From: CAIKMD01 sp963702925
Lineage (GTDB): Bacteria; Pseudomonadota; Alphaproteobacteria; ATCC43930; CGMCC-115725
NCBI GenBank assembly: GCA_963702925.1
Contig: OY969771.1
Coordinates: forward strand, 1,612,001 to 1,676,000
DNA: 64,000 nt
Direction of reading: 5' to 3'
Below are positions 18,378 to 26,847 of the stretch, one piece after another; the stretch's first letter is position 1, and each line of letters begins with the position of its first letter. The notes under the pieces are model-generated. The model had not been told where the DNA came from, searched no databases, and saw only the letters and a program-made list of their open reading frames with translations. Both the position numbers and the translations under genes were made by a program.

Positions 18378-19613
18378 ATGGACACCATTCTGATCGTGCT
18401 TCTGGCTTTCGTGGCAGCGGCGGCCGTGGGCCTTTGGCTCAGCCGGCGCGAGGCGCAGCGCCGTATCGTCGCCGAAACGCGGCTCGCCGAAGCCGAAAAG
18501 CGCATGGCGGATTTCGATCGGATGAAACCCGAGATCGTCCAGGCCGCGACCGCCGCGGCGCTCGCCACCGGCCGCGAATTGTCGTCAAAGCTGCTCGACG
18601 ATCACAAACGTGAGGCCGAGGAATCGCGCAAGGTTGCCGAAGAGCGCGTCAAGGAGCATTCGGCCTCGCTCGTCAAGCAAGTGGGCGAGATCGCCAAGGC
18701 GGTGCAGGAGCTGCATGGTCAGCTTCAGGACAAAGGCCGCACGCTCGACACGCTGTGGCGCGCGCTCTCGAGCCCGGGCGGCGCCGGGCAGATCGCCGAA
18801 ATCGGCTTGGCTAACACGCTCAAATCCTTCGGCCTCGAGCTCGGCCGCGATTTCGTGCTGCAGCAGACGACGCAGGACGAAGACGGCCGCCGGCTTCGGC
18901 CCGACGCGGTGGTGTTTCTGCCCGGCAACAGCGTGCTGGTGATCGACTGCAAGGCGTCGAAATTCCTGCTCGACATCGCCACGGCCGAAGGCACGGAGCG
19001 CGAGGCCGAGGCCTATCGCAATCTCGCCGGCACCATGAACCGCCATCTGCGCGCGCTCGTCGAAAAGGACTACGCCAATGCCGTCCGGCTCGCCTTGCGT
19101 CAGGCCGGACGCGGCGAGGAAATCGCGCGCAGCCTCAGCGTGATGTATCTCCCCAACGAAGCCGCCTTGGAAAAGCTCAACCGCGCCGATCCCGAATTCC
19201 TCACGCGGGCACGCGCGGCGCAGATCATTCCGGCCGGCCCGGCGGGGCTCCATTGCGCCGTGTCTTTGGCCTCGGCCGAGATCAATCTGATGCGCCAAGT
19301 CGAGAACCAAAGCCGCATCGTCGACGCCGCCGAAGCGCTGGTCGACAGCATCGGCATCGCTCTGGGTCATGCCGCACAGCTCGGCAAGGGTCTCAAAGGC
19401 GCGGCCGAAAGCTTTTCCAAATTCGCCAGCTCGATCAATCAGCGTGTCTTGCCGCGCGCGCGGAAGCTCAACCAGCTTGGCTTGCAGCCGAACAAATCCA
19501 TCCCGGCCAATCTGCCAACCTATGCGGTCACCAGCCAGGACGGGAATTTGATCGAGGGCGAAGCCGAGGAAGTGCGCGAGGAATTGCCGCCGCCGCCGCG
19601 GCTGGTGCGCTAG
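18378..19613 (+). CDS. rmuC: DNA recombination protein RmuC
   Basis: A 411-aa RmuC-family protein that limits certain DNA rearrangements and is predicted to hold a nuclease-like domain. It has an N-terminal membrane anchor (residues 3-21), a charged coiled coil (about 25-110), then the conserved core around LGRDFVLQQT and VVFLPGNSVLVIDCKASKFL. The final 60 residues are a looser tail. It is divergent from def, and its stop overlaps the convergent recR stop by four bases. Confidence 0.92.
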   Translation: MDTILIVLLAFVAAAAVGLWLSRREAQRRIVAETRLAEAEKRMADFDRMKPEIVQAATAAALATGRELSSKLLDDHKREAEESRKVAEERVKEHSASLVKQVGEIAKAVQELHGQLQDKGRTLDTLWRALSSPGGAGQIAEIGLANTLKSFGLELGRDFVLQQTTQDEDGRRLRPDAVVFLPGNSVLVIDCKASKFLLDIATAEGTEREAEAYRNLAGTMNRHLRALVEKDYANAVRLALRQAGRGEEIARSLSVMYLPNEAALEKLNRADPEFLTRARAAQIIPAGPAGLHCAVSLASAEINLMRQVENQSRIVDAAEALVDSIGIALGHAAQLGKGLKGAAESFSKFASSINQRVLPRARKLNQLGLQPNKSIPANLPTYAVTSQDGNLIEGEAEEVREELPPPPRLVR

Positions 19614-20212
19614 AGCGCCGTTCCTTTCACCGCCGTGCGCGCCGACATGGCCGCGGCGAGCGTGCCTTCATCGAGGTAATCGAGCTCGCCGCCGACCGGC
19701 ACGCCATGCGCGAGGCGCGAGACATGGCAACCGGTCTCGGTAAGCCGGTCGATAATGTAATGCGCCGTGGTCTGACCTTCGACGGTCGCGTTCATGGCGA
19801 GGATCACTTCGCGCACCGAGGCTTCCTTGACGCGGTTCACCAGCGCTTCGATACGCAGCTCGCTGGGGCCCACCCCATCCAAAGCCGACAAAGTGCCGCC
19901 AAGCACGTGGTAGCGGCCTTTGAAGGTATTGGCGCGCTCGATCGCCCAGAGATCGGCCACGTCTTCGACGACGCAGATGATGCCGTTCTCGCGCTTGGGA
20001 TCCCGGCACAGCCCGCAGGGATCGAGCGTGTCGAGATTGCCGCAGACCGAGCAGGAGCGGATCGCCTTGGCCGCCGCGGCCAGCGCCGCCGCCAAAGGCT
20101 CCATCACCGATTCGCGGCGTTTGACCAAGAAAAGCGCGGCGCGGCGCGCCGAACGCGGCCCCAAACCCGGCAGCTTCGCCAGCAGCTGAATCAGGCGATC
20201 GAGTTCGGTCAA
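19610..20212 (-). CDS. recR: Recombination protein RecR
   Basis: A 200-aa RecFOR-pathway protein that helps load RecA at gaps. It has a helix-hairpin-helix (LPGLGPRSARRAALFL), a four-cysteine zinc finger (CSVCGNLDTLDPCGLC) and a Toprim domain (ICVVEDVADLWAIE). The likely start is TTG 20212 behind GGGGGG, giving MTELDRLIQLL; no ATG is available in register without running into the palindromic element upstream. It is last in the dnaX-ybaB-recR series. Confidence 0.93.
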   Translation of the reverse strand: MTELDRLIQLLAKLPGLGPRSARRAALFLVKRRESVMEPLAAALAAAAKAIRSCSVCGNLDTLDPCGLCRDPKRENGIICVVEDVADLWAIERANTFKGRYHVLGGTLSALDGVGPSELRIEALVNRVKEASVREVILAMNATVEGQTTAHYIIDRLTETGCHVSRLAHGVPVGGELDYLDEGTLAAAMSARTAVKGTAL

Positions 20213-20226
20213 TGTCCCCCCGCCCC

Positions 20227-20294
20227 GTGGCGCTGCCGAACATGACACTGGCATGTTCGGGCCGAGCGTCCGGGGGACGCTCGGCAGGCGCCAC
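20227..20294. repeat. Branched palindromic element upstream of recR
   Basis: An outer stem pairs GTGGCGCTG (from 20227) with the sequence ending AGGCGCCAC (to 20294). It encloses two hairpins: CCGAACATG/CATGTTCGG (20236-20260) and CCGAGCGTCC/GGACGCTCGG (20262-20284, loop GGG). The whole could fold as a three-way junction in DNA or in the ybaB-recR transcript, ending 15 bases from the recR start. Confidence 0.6.
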
Positions 20295-20295
20295 G

Positions 20296-20370
20296 CCTCC
20301 CCCTCAAGGGGGGAGGGAACCGCAAAACAAAAACACCCTCCCCCTCGAAGGGGGAGGGTCCGGGTGGGGG
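20296..20370. repeat. Pair of C-rich/G-rich palindromes
   Basis: CCTCCCCCT-CAA-GGGGGGAGG (20296-20316) and the perfect CCCTCCCCCT-CGA-AGGGGGAGGG (20336-20358, followed by TCCGGGTGGGGG) lie side by side between recR and ybaB. Short palindromes of this type are scattered in many proteobacterial genomes, so this is probably a dispersed repeat rather than gene-specific control. Confidence 0.6.
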
Positions 20371-20397
20371 TGAAGGCATCATCAAGGAGTTGCCGAG

Positions 20398-20721
20398 CTA
20401 GAACGGCAGCTTCATGCCGGGCGGGAGCTGCAGCCCGCCGGTGAGCTTCGACATTTCTTGCGCGACGAAGGCTTCGACCCGGGTCTTGGCATCGTTGGCG
20501 GCGGCGAGCACCAGATCCTCGAGCACTTCGACCTCGTCGGGCAGGATCAGCGACTTGTCGATCTTGACCTTCTTCATCTCGCCCTTTCCGTTGAGCGTGA
20601 CCTGAACCAAGCCGCCGCCGGAACTGCCGCTCATCTCGACCTCGGCAAGCCGCGTCTGAAGCTCGGCCATGCGCGATTGCATTTCCTGCGCCTGCTTCAG
20701 CATCTGGCCCAAATTCTTCAT
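20398..20721 (-). CDS. ybaB: YbaB/EbfC nucleoid-associated protein
   Basis: A 107-aa DNA-binding protein of the YbaB/EbfC family. The N-terminal helix MKNLGQMLKQAQEMQSRM, the glycine-rich turn and the VTLNGKGEMKKVKIDKSL strand are characteristic. The ATG overlaps the dnaX stop as ATGA, matching the widespread dnaX-ybaB-recR arrangement. recR follows only after a 185-bp palindrome-rich gap. Confidence 0.95.
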   Translation of the reverse strand: MKNLGQMLKQAQEMQSRMAELQTRLAEVEMSGSSGGGLVQVTLNGKGEMKKVKIDKSLILPDEVEVLEDLVLAAANDAKTRVEAFVAQEMSKLTGGLQLPPGMKLPF

Positions 20722-22448
20722 AGAATGTCGTCTCCTTCGGGAAGCTCATCGGCGTCGGGCACCGTTTCTTGCGGCGCCGCCACGGTTTCGCGCACGCTTT
20801 CGATGCGCGCGCCGGGAAAGGCTTCGAGCACGGCGCGCACCAGCGAATCCTGCGCCGCCTCGGTTTTCAAGGATTGCGTGCGCGCCTCGGCCTGTTCCTT
20901 CAAGGTCGGCTCGCCCGGCTCGCCCGAAACCGTGACCACCCAGCGCTGGCCGGTCCATTGCGTCAAGAGACTGCCAAGCTTGTTGGGCAGCTCGCGCGGC
21001 GCGGATTCATTGGGGCGCAGCTCGATGCGGCCTTGCTCGAAGCGCACGAGATGGACATGCGCCCAAAGCTGCGCGCGCAGCAAAGCCTCGTGATGCTGCT
21101 CGAAGAGCTCGATCACCTGGAGAAAGCTTTGCGGCTGGGCCGGCGAAGCCGCCGGTGCGGGCGCGTCGCGCACGGCAAGACTGCCGATCGCCGAAGCACC
21201 ATTCGACGGCGCAGCGGCATGGCTAGGGTTGAAATTGGCGCTCGCGCGTGGCGCGGATGAAGCGGGTGCGGCCGCAGCCGGCGCCGCGCCGCTCTCAAGG
21301 CTGCGGATCAGCTCGGCCGGCGCCGGCAGATCGGCGACATAGGCCAAGCGCACCAGCACCATTTCGGCGGCCTGCAAAGGCGATGGCGCGGCTTGCGCCT
21401 CGCCGAGGCCCTTCAGCAAGAGCTGCCAGGTACGGGCGAGCGCCGGAATGCCGAGCTTGGCGGCCAAAGGCGCACCGCGCACCCGATCGCCTTCGACCGC
21501 GGGATCGCCTTCGCCGGCATTGGGCGCGAGCTTCAAGCGGGTGAGGAAATTGGCAAGCTCGAGCAGATCCTGCAGCACGATCACCGGATCGGCGCCGCCT
21601 TCGTAAAGCGCGCGCATCTGTTGCAGCGCGCCCGCGGCATCGCCTTTCAACGCGGCTTCGAGCAGATCGAACACCAGGCCGCGATCGGCGATGCCGAGCA
21701 TCTCGCGCACCGATGCCTCGGTCACCGCATTGCCGCCCAAGGCCATGGCCTGATCGAGAATCGACAGCCCGTCGCGCGCCGAACCATCCGCCGCGCGCGC
21801 GATCAAGGCGATGGCGCCGGGCTCGGCGGTCACGCTCTCTTTCTCGCAAATCTGGGCATAGTACGTGGCAAGCAGATCGATCGGAATCCGCCGCAAGGAA
21901 AAGCGCTGGCAGCGCGAAAGCACCGTTACCGGCACTTTGTGAATTTCGGTGGTGGCGAAGATGAACTTCACGTCGGGCGGCGGCTCTTCCAGCGTCTTCA
22001 ACAGCGCGTTGAACGCCGCCTTCGACAGCATGTGCACTTCGTCGATGATGTAGATCTTAAAGCGCGCAGCAACCGGCTTGTAGCGCACCCCGTCGGTCAG
22101 CTCGCGGATCTCATCGACCCCGGTGCGCGAGGCCGCGTCCATTTCCATCACGTCGACGTGGCGGTCTTCGGCGATGGCGCGGCAGGGATCGCACACGCCG
22201 CAGGGGCTGACGGTCGGGCCGCCCTTGCCGTCGGGACCGATGCAGTTCAACGCGCGCGCGATGATGCGCGCGGTGGTGGTCTTGCCGACCCCGCGCACGC
22301 CGGTGAGGATGAACGCATGGGCGATCCGGCCGGTCGCGATCGCGTTTTCGAGCGTGCGCACCATCGCCTCTTGGCCGATCAACTCGGCAAAGTTGCTCGG
22401 CCGGTACTTGCGCGCGAGCACGCGATAGGCGCTGCCCGGCTCGTTCAT
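20718..22448 (-). CDS. dnaX: DNA polymerase III subunits gamma/tau
   Basis: A 576-aa clamp-loader ATPase. Residues 1-225 form the AAA+ module with Walker A GVRGVGKTTTA, a four-cysteine zinc finger ending in CGVCDPC, and the DEVHMLS Walker B. A collar domain follows, then an Ala/Pro-rich linker at about 385-440 and a C-terminal tau domain. I see no slippery heptamer of the E. coli type, so a gamma form by frameshifting is not supported. It is the first protein gene after the SRP RNA. Confidence 0.96.
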   Translation of the reverse strand: MNEPGSAYRVLARKYRPSNFAELIGQEAMVRTLENAIATGRIAHAFILTGVRGVGKTTTARIIARALNCIGPDGKGGPTVSPCGVCDPCRAIAEDRHVDVMEMDAASRTGVDEIRELTDGVRYKPVAARFKIYIIDEVHMLSKAAFNALLKTLEEPPPDVKFIFATTEIHKVPVTVLSRCQRFSLRRIPIDLLATYYAQICEKESVTAEPGAIALIARAADGSARDGLSILDQAMALGGNAVTEASVREMLGIADRGLVFDLLEAALKGDAAGALQQMRALYEGGADPVIVLQDLLELANFLTRLKLAPNAGEGDPAVEGDRVRGAPLAAKLGIPALARTWQLLLKGLGEAQAAPSPLQAAEMVLVRLAYVADLPAPAELIRSLESGAAPAAAAPASSAPRASANFNPSHAAAPSNGASAIGSLAVRDAPAPAASPAQPQSFLQVIELFEQHHEALLRAQLWAHVHLVRFEQGRIELRPNESAPRELPNKLGSLLTQWTGQRWVVTVSGEPGEPTLKEQAEARTQSLKTEAAQDSLVRAVLEAFPGARIESVRETVAAPQETVPDADELPEGDDIL

Positions 22449-22475
22449 GCTGCCTCCAGGAAGGGCGGAAGAGGT

Positions 22476-22571
22476 GGGAGGCTGGACAACGACCCAGGCC
22501 GAAACTCGTTACGGCTGCTTCCTTCCGGACCTGACCGGGTTGGCGAGGGACCTGTCCATCGCCAGCCTCCC
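22476..22571 (-). ncRNA. ffs: Small signal recognition particle RNA (4.5S)
   Basis: The minus strand carries the universally conserved SRP domain IV core GTCAGGTCCGGAAGGAAGC, with its asymmetric and symmetric internal loops. The 5' end GGGAGGCTGG pairs with the 3' end CCAGCCTCCC, closing a single long hairpin of 96 nt. The position directly upstream of dnaX is common. It is the RNA scaffold for Ffh in co-translational membrane targeting. Confidence 0.95.
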
Positions 22572-22642
22572 GAGGGGACTATATCAGGGGAAGCGGCGCC
22601 GCGCGCAAGGCTGTATCTTGAGCGGCGGACGAAAGGGTGAAG

Positions 22643-23563
22643 ATGCCGGATTTCAACAAAAAACCCGGGAATTTCTACGCGGGCGGGCTCGACCGGGCCT
22701 CGCATCTGCGCAAGGACCCGGCTTGGCTCGAAGCACGGCTGCGCCACCCCTCAAGCCGTTTCGTGCCGGTCTGGCGCGGCCAGAATCTGATCGCAGCGGT
22801 CGAAAGCGCCGAGCCGCGCGCGATCTTCCTCGAGTCCGAGCGGATCAACGCGCTTGCCAGTGAAAGCGTGCTCCTCGGCCTGCACGAAGACAGCGCCTAT
22901 TTCGCCTTCGATCTCTCGACGGCGGAAGCGCCGCTCGAGCTGCTGCAGCCGGCGAGCCAGGCCGCCTTCATCGATCTGCGCCGGGTCGGGCCATTGCTGC
23001 CGCGGGGCGAGGCTTCGCTGCTCGCCTTTGCGCGCGGCCTCGCCTATTGGCATGAGCGCCACCGTTTCTGCGGCGTGTGCGGCAGTGCAACCCGAAGCGA
23101 AGAGGCCGGCCATGTCCGGCGTTGCACCAACCCTTCGTGCAACGCGCCGCATTTCCCGCGCACCGATCCGGCGGTGATCATGCTGGTGCATGACGGCGAG
23201 CGCTGTCTGCTGGGGCGACAGAAGACCTGGCCGCCGGGCATGCATTCGACCCTCGCCGGCTTCGTCGAGCCGGGCGAAAGCCTTGAGGAAGCGGTGGCGC
23301 GCGAGGTCTGCGAGGAAACCAAAATCCTGATCGACGACATCGCCTATCACTCATCGCAGCCCTGGCCGTTTCCCGCCTCGCTGATGCTGGGCTTTCACGC
23401 GCGCGCGCGCTCGACCGCGATCACAGTCGATCATTCGGAATTGGAAGACGCGCGCTGGTACGGGAAAACCTGGCTCCTCAGCCATCAGGACGACGACCAG
23501 TTCCGCCTGCCGCGGCGCGATTCGATCGCGCGCAGGCTGCTGGAGGACTGGCTGGGGTGGTAG
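22643..23563 (+). CDS. nudC: NAD+/NADH pyrophosphatase NudC
   Basis: A 306-aa Nudix hydrolase cleaving NADH, and known in the family to remove NAD caps from RNA. The zinc ribbon is CGVCGS...CTNPSC. The Nudix box begins GFVEPGESLEEAVAREVCEE. The NudC-specific SQPWPFPASLM follows. ATG 22643, 5 nt behind AAAGG, is preferred over the GTG six bases earlier. It is divergent from the SRP RNA. Confidence 0.93.
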   Translation: MPDFNKKPGNFYAGGLDRASHLRKDPAWLEARLRHPSSRFVPVWRGQNLIAAVESAEPRAIFLESERINALASESVLLGLHEDSAYFAFDLSTAEAPLELLQPASQAAFIDLRRVGPLLPRGEASLLAFARGLAYWHERHRFCGVCGSATRSEEAGHVRRCTNPSCNAPHFPRTDPAVIMLVHDGERCLLGRQKTWPPGMHSTLAGFVEPGESLEEAVAREVCEETKILIDDIAYHSSQPWPFPASLMLGFHARARSTAITVDHSELEDARWYGKTWLLSHQDDDQFRLPRRDSIARRLLEDWLGW

Positions 23564-23686
23564 GGCTTAACCGCTTCCCCCCTTCAACTCTCCGTCCGAC
23601 CCAATTGAAAAATAGCATCGGATGATTTTGACTATTGGCTTTGTTCGTGTTTTGTTCCATAAAACACAAAAATCGACGAGGCACAA

Positions 23687-24139
23687 TTGGGCGGTAATAC
23701 AGGGAATTTTGCGGGAGGATTACGCCCAAGCGACCAAGCCTGCAAAGGCCGGCTTGTCGATTTCAATACCGGCGCCTTGCGCCGAAATCATGTTCTCGTC
23801 CAAGAAACGCCAGGTGTTGAGCTTTTCGTCGGGCTAGGTCCGCTTGCTAGCCAGGCGCTGGCTTTCGCTTTCGATGGCGAGAGCAACGCCGATCCTTTCC
23901 TCACACGCTGCGATGCCATCGACAAAGCGCTTAGAAGCGGCGACCTCGCGAAAGTTGAACAAATTGGCGTAGATGCAGGGCTGGCGGACATCGCCGTTCC
24001 GCATCGACGACGGCTCGCTCTCCTCGAAAGTATGATCGGTAAGGCGAGCGTCGACGATCCGGTGCGTCCGGGGTGGCCGGCGGGCGCACCGGACAGTCAG
24101 GGCGGAGAATTTCGACCGAAGGATCATGGCTCCGCGTAG
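23687..24139 (+). CDS. Hypothetical protein, probable N-terminal part of the following gene
   Basis: A 150-codon frame; the true start is uncertain and the first 50 residues look poorly protein-like. It ends in RPGWPAGAPDSQGGEFRPKD, a motif of the type often seen as a linker in proteobacterial proteins (PAGxPxGGxF). After the TAG at 24137-24139 the same frame continues without interruption into the gene at 24182. Base composition is lower in GC than the neighbours. It may be one gene split by a nonsense codon, or a free-standing small protein. Confidence 0.45.
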   Translation: MGGNTGNFAGGLRPSDQACKGRLVDFNTGALRRNHVLVQETPGVELFVGLGPLASQALAFAFDGESNADPFLTRCDAIDKALRSGDLAKVEQIGVDAGLADIAVPHRRRLALLESMIGKASVDDPVRPGWPAGAPDSQGGEFRPKDHGSA

Positions 24140-24181
24140 ACACCGCAGGCTGGCGCGTCACCGCGCCCAGCGGCTGACAAG

Positions 24182-24583
24182 ATGACGGCGGAAGAAATCG
24201 GCAATATCATCTTCAATGAAACGCGGTCGCTCTCGGGCAAAGGCATCAGCGAGGCACGCGCAGCGATCGCACACGCGGTCCGTAATGGTGAAGAGAAGTA
24301 CGGCGCGAATCGTCCAACGACAGTACCATCGGATATCGACAACGTCCCGTCAGCCGAAGCCGGCACTTATCGCGCCAGCGAGGACGCGGCAGGCAGTGCC
24401 GATAGTGAGCGCGCTCAAGGTGACGACCCGACGCAGGGCGCAACACATTTCAATATGACCGAGGGAATCTCAACAAAGCCTTTTTATGGTGCACATAGAC
24501 GGAGCTACGGTCCGTTCCATAACTCTTATCCAAACACACAAGTACCGGTTCGCGACAACGTCTACATCAACTTCTTTGAATGA
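24182..24583 (+). CDS. Probable hydrolase-like accessory protein
   Basis: A 133-aa protein. The N-terminal motif EIGNIIFNETRSLSG followed by ARAAIAHAVRNG, and later DPTQGATHFNM, resemble small proteins often labelled cell wall hydrolases. I recall the pattern only loosely and cannot confirm it. A probable catalytic glutamate lies in FNETRSL. It is in frame with the preceding 150-codon gene across one TAG. The next gene starts one base after its stop. It has no signal peptide of its own. Confidence 0.6.
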   Translation: MTAEEIGNIIFNETRSLSGKGISEARAAIAHAVRNGEEKYGANRPTTVPSDIDNVPSAEAGTYRASEDAAGSADSERAQGDDPTQGATHFNMTEGISTKPFYGAHRRSYGPFHNSYPNTQVPVRDNVYINFFE

Positions 24584-24584
24584 A

Positions 24585-24983
24585 ATGCGATTTGTCCGAA
24601 AGCTGATGCTCTTCGTCGTGTTTGTGCTTTCGCTCTCCGCCGTGGCTTGGGCGGATTCCAATTCATGCCGCGTCAGCCCGCGGCTCGTTGGCCAATGTTT
24701 CGCGGTACACGGGCGTTTTTTCGCAGCCAATGGAACCCCGACCTTTCGTCTGTGGCGCGTCGGCACCAAACACGTCCTCGGTGTCCTTAACAGCGAGGGG
24801 GCTGGAATCGAAAACCTCGATGAATTTCCGCCCGAAATTCGTCGCTTGATCCCCGCGAGAGTGTGGGACATGAACGATATCTACGGCGACTACATGGTCT
24901 GTCCGCTTACGCGCGAGAGACCCGGCTGGATGCAGTTCGTCTGCATCGCCGGCGCCACGCATCTGGTATCGCGGCCGCGGTGA
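24585..24983 (+). CDS. Small secreted protein of unknown function
   Basis: A 132-aa protein from ATG 24585, one base after the upstream stop. Residues 1-24 are a clear Sec signal peptide (RKLMLFVVFVLSLSAVAWADS). The mature part has four cysteines (SCRV, VGQC, VCPL, FVC) that could form two disulfides in the periplasm. Tight coupling to a hydrolase-like gene resembles effector-immunity or enzyme-inhibitor pairs, but no immunity family is recognised. Lower GC content suggests acquisition. Confidence 0.65.
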   Translation: MRFVRKLMLFVVFVLSLSAVAWADSNSCRVSPRLVGQCFAVHGRFFAANGTPTFRLWRVGTKHVLGVLNSEGAGIENLDEFPPEIRRLIPARVWDMNDIYGDYMVCPLTRERPGWMQFVCIAGATHLVSRPR

Positions 24984-25031
24984 GCGGCCCGCAAATAATT
25001 TCGTAAAACAAAGCCAATTTATCGGACGCGA

Positions 25032-25904
25032 TCAGCTCGGTGCGCTTTGCGACTGGTCGCGGCGGAAGGGATGGCCGGGATAGACGCCGAGGATTTTGAG
25101 CTCTTCGGTGAAGAAGCGCAGCTCGTCGAGCGCGAAGGCAAGACGGCGCTCGGCCGGATGCGCTTCGACATCGGCATAGAACTGGGTCGCGGTAAAACGG
25201 CCGCCGACCATGTAGCTTTCGAGCTTGGTCATGTTGATGCCGTTAGTCGCGAAGCCGCCCAAGGCTTTGTACAGCGCGGCCGGCACGTTGCGCACGCGGA
25301 AGACGAAGGTCGTCACGACCAGATCCTTGTTCGGCGCGCGCTTTTCCTCTTTCGCCATCACGAGAAACCGCGTCGTATTGTGGCCGGCATCCTCGATGTT
25401 CTGCTTAAGCGAGACGAGGCCATAGATCTTGCCCGCGAGCTCCGAGGCGATGGCGGCGACGCTTTTGTCGCCGCGCGCGGCAACCTCGGCAGCCGAGCCC
25501 GCCGTGTCGGCCGCGACCTCGGCCTTCAGCCCCAATTCGCGGATGAGCTTGCGGCATTGCGAGAGCGCGTGGACATGGCTGCGCACGATCTTGAGATCGC
25601 CCAGCCGCGCGCCTTTCACCGCGAGCAGGTGGTGGTTCACGCGCTGATAGTGCTCGCCGATGATATGAAGGCCCGAATCGGGCAGCAAATGATGGATGTC
25701 GGCAACCCTGCCGGCGACCGAATTCTCGATCGGCAGCATGGCGAGCGCCGCCCGCCCGCGCCGCACGGCGGCGATCGCGTCTTCGAAGGCCGCGCAAGGC
25801 AAGGTCTTCCACCGCGGAAACACCTGGCGGCAGGCGAGATCGGAATAGGCGCCGGGTTCGCCCTGGAACGCGATCAGGCGAGCCGGTTTGGGCGATGCGC
25901 TCAT
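25032..25904 (-). CDS. pheA: Prephenate dehydratase
   Basis: A 290-aa monofunctional enzyme converting prephenate to phenylpyruvate for phenylalanine synthesis. The catalytic domain runs from FQGEPGAYSDLACRQ to the family TRF motif in HNTTRFLVM. A C-terminal ACT domain (about residues 195-275) contains GINMTKLESY, the allosteric phenylalanine-binding region. No chorismate mutase domain is present. The ATG overlaps the kdsB stop (ATGA). Confidence 0.95.
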   Translation of the reverse strand: MSASPKPARLIAFQGEPGAYSDLACRQVFPRWKTLPCAAFEDAIAAVRRGRAALAMLPIENSVAGRVADIHHLLPDSGLHIIGEHYQRVNHHLLAVKGARLGDLKIVRSHVHALSQCRKLIRELGLKAEVAADTAGSAAEVAARGDKSVAAIASELAGKIYGLVSLKQNIEDAGHNTTRFLVMAKEEKRAPNKDLVVTTFVFRVRNVPAALYKALGGFATNGINMTKLESYMVGGRFTATQFYADVEAHPAERRLAFALDELRFFTEELKILGVYPGHPFRRDQSQSAPS

Positions 25905-26653
25905 GTTGGTTTCTGGGAAATTCGCGCTGCCATCAAGTCGCGCGCACGGGCAAGGTCGGCGGGAGTATCGACACCGAAGGGCACAGTGTCAACGAGCGCT
26001 ACGTCGATGCGCATGCCGGCTTCGAGCGCGCGCAGCTGCTCGAGGCTTTCGCGCGTTTCGAGGACCGAAGGCGGCAACGCGACGAAGCGCTCGAGCGCCG
26101 CGCGGCGATAGGCGTAGAGCCCGATATGATGGTAATGCGCGCCCGCGCCCGAAGGGATCGGCGCGCGGCTGAAGTAAAGCGCGCGCGCGATCCGCGCCCC
26201 GGGCGCAAAGCCCGCCGCGATCTTTACCACATGGGGCGAGTTGCACTCGGCCTCGTTCTCGATCGGCGCCGCCAAGGTGGCGATGTCGACCGCGGGATCG
26301 GCGAGCGGCAACAGAGACGCGCTGATCGCCGCCGGATCGATCAGCGGCAAATCGCCTTGCAGGTTCACCACCACATCGTGACGCCGCGCCGGATCGAGGG
26401 TCGAGACGGCTTCAAAGATGCGGTCCGAGCCCGACGGATGGTCGGCGCGGGTCAGCACCGCCTTGCCGCCCGCGGCCTCGACCGCCGCGACGATGTCGCG
26501 CTCGGCCGCCGCCACCACCACCGGCCCCGCGCCCGATTCGACGGCGCGGCGCCAGACTTGGACGATCATGGGCACTCCGCCGATCTCGGCGAGCGGCTTG
26601 CCCGGCAGCCGGGTCGAAGCCATGCGTGCAGGAATCACCAGCAACGGCGTCAT
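25901..26653 (-). CDS. kdsB: 3-deoxy-manno-octulosonate cytidylyltransferase
   Basis: A 250-aa enzyme activating Kdo to CMP-Kdo for lipopolysaccharide, indicating a Gram-negative outer membrane. The nucleotide-binding N-terminus is VIPARMASTRLPGKPL, with later VVVNLQGDLPLI and HIGLYAYRR. ATG 26653 is chosen over the longer frame because family members begin just before this motif. It is coupled to pheA by a four-base overlap. Confidence 0.94.
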   Translation of the reverse strand: MTPLLVIPARMASTRLPGKPLAEIGGVPMIVQVWRRAVESGAGPVVVAAAERDIVAAVEAAGGKAVLTRADHPSGSDRIFEAVSTLDPARRHDVVVNLQGDLPLIDPAAISASLLPLADPAVDIATLAAPIENEAECNSPHVVKIAAGFAPGARIARALYFSRAPIPSGAGAHYHHIGLYAYRRAALERFVALPPSVLETRESLEQLRALEAGMRIDVALVDTVPFGVDTPADLARARDLMAARISQKPT

Positions 26654-26847
26654 CGATCGAGAACCCCCAGAAACCCGCGCCAGCATAGAACTTTCCCGCT
26701 TGCGGCGTTATGCCGCACGGAAACCGGGAAACCAGGCGCAGGCGCCGCGCAAATTACTGTCCGCATCAATCATATTTCGTTTGAGTTGTCAGCGAAAATT
26801 GGCTTTCCTCCGGCGCTGAGACAAGCCAGAAACAAGGGTTCCCCCGA

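Noticed and set aside
20718..22448. Programmed frameshift producing a short gamma form of DnaX
   Set aside because: No A6G-type slippery heptamer with a downstream hairpin was found in the expected region.
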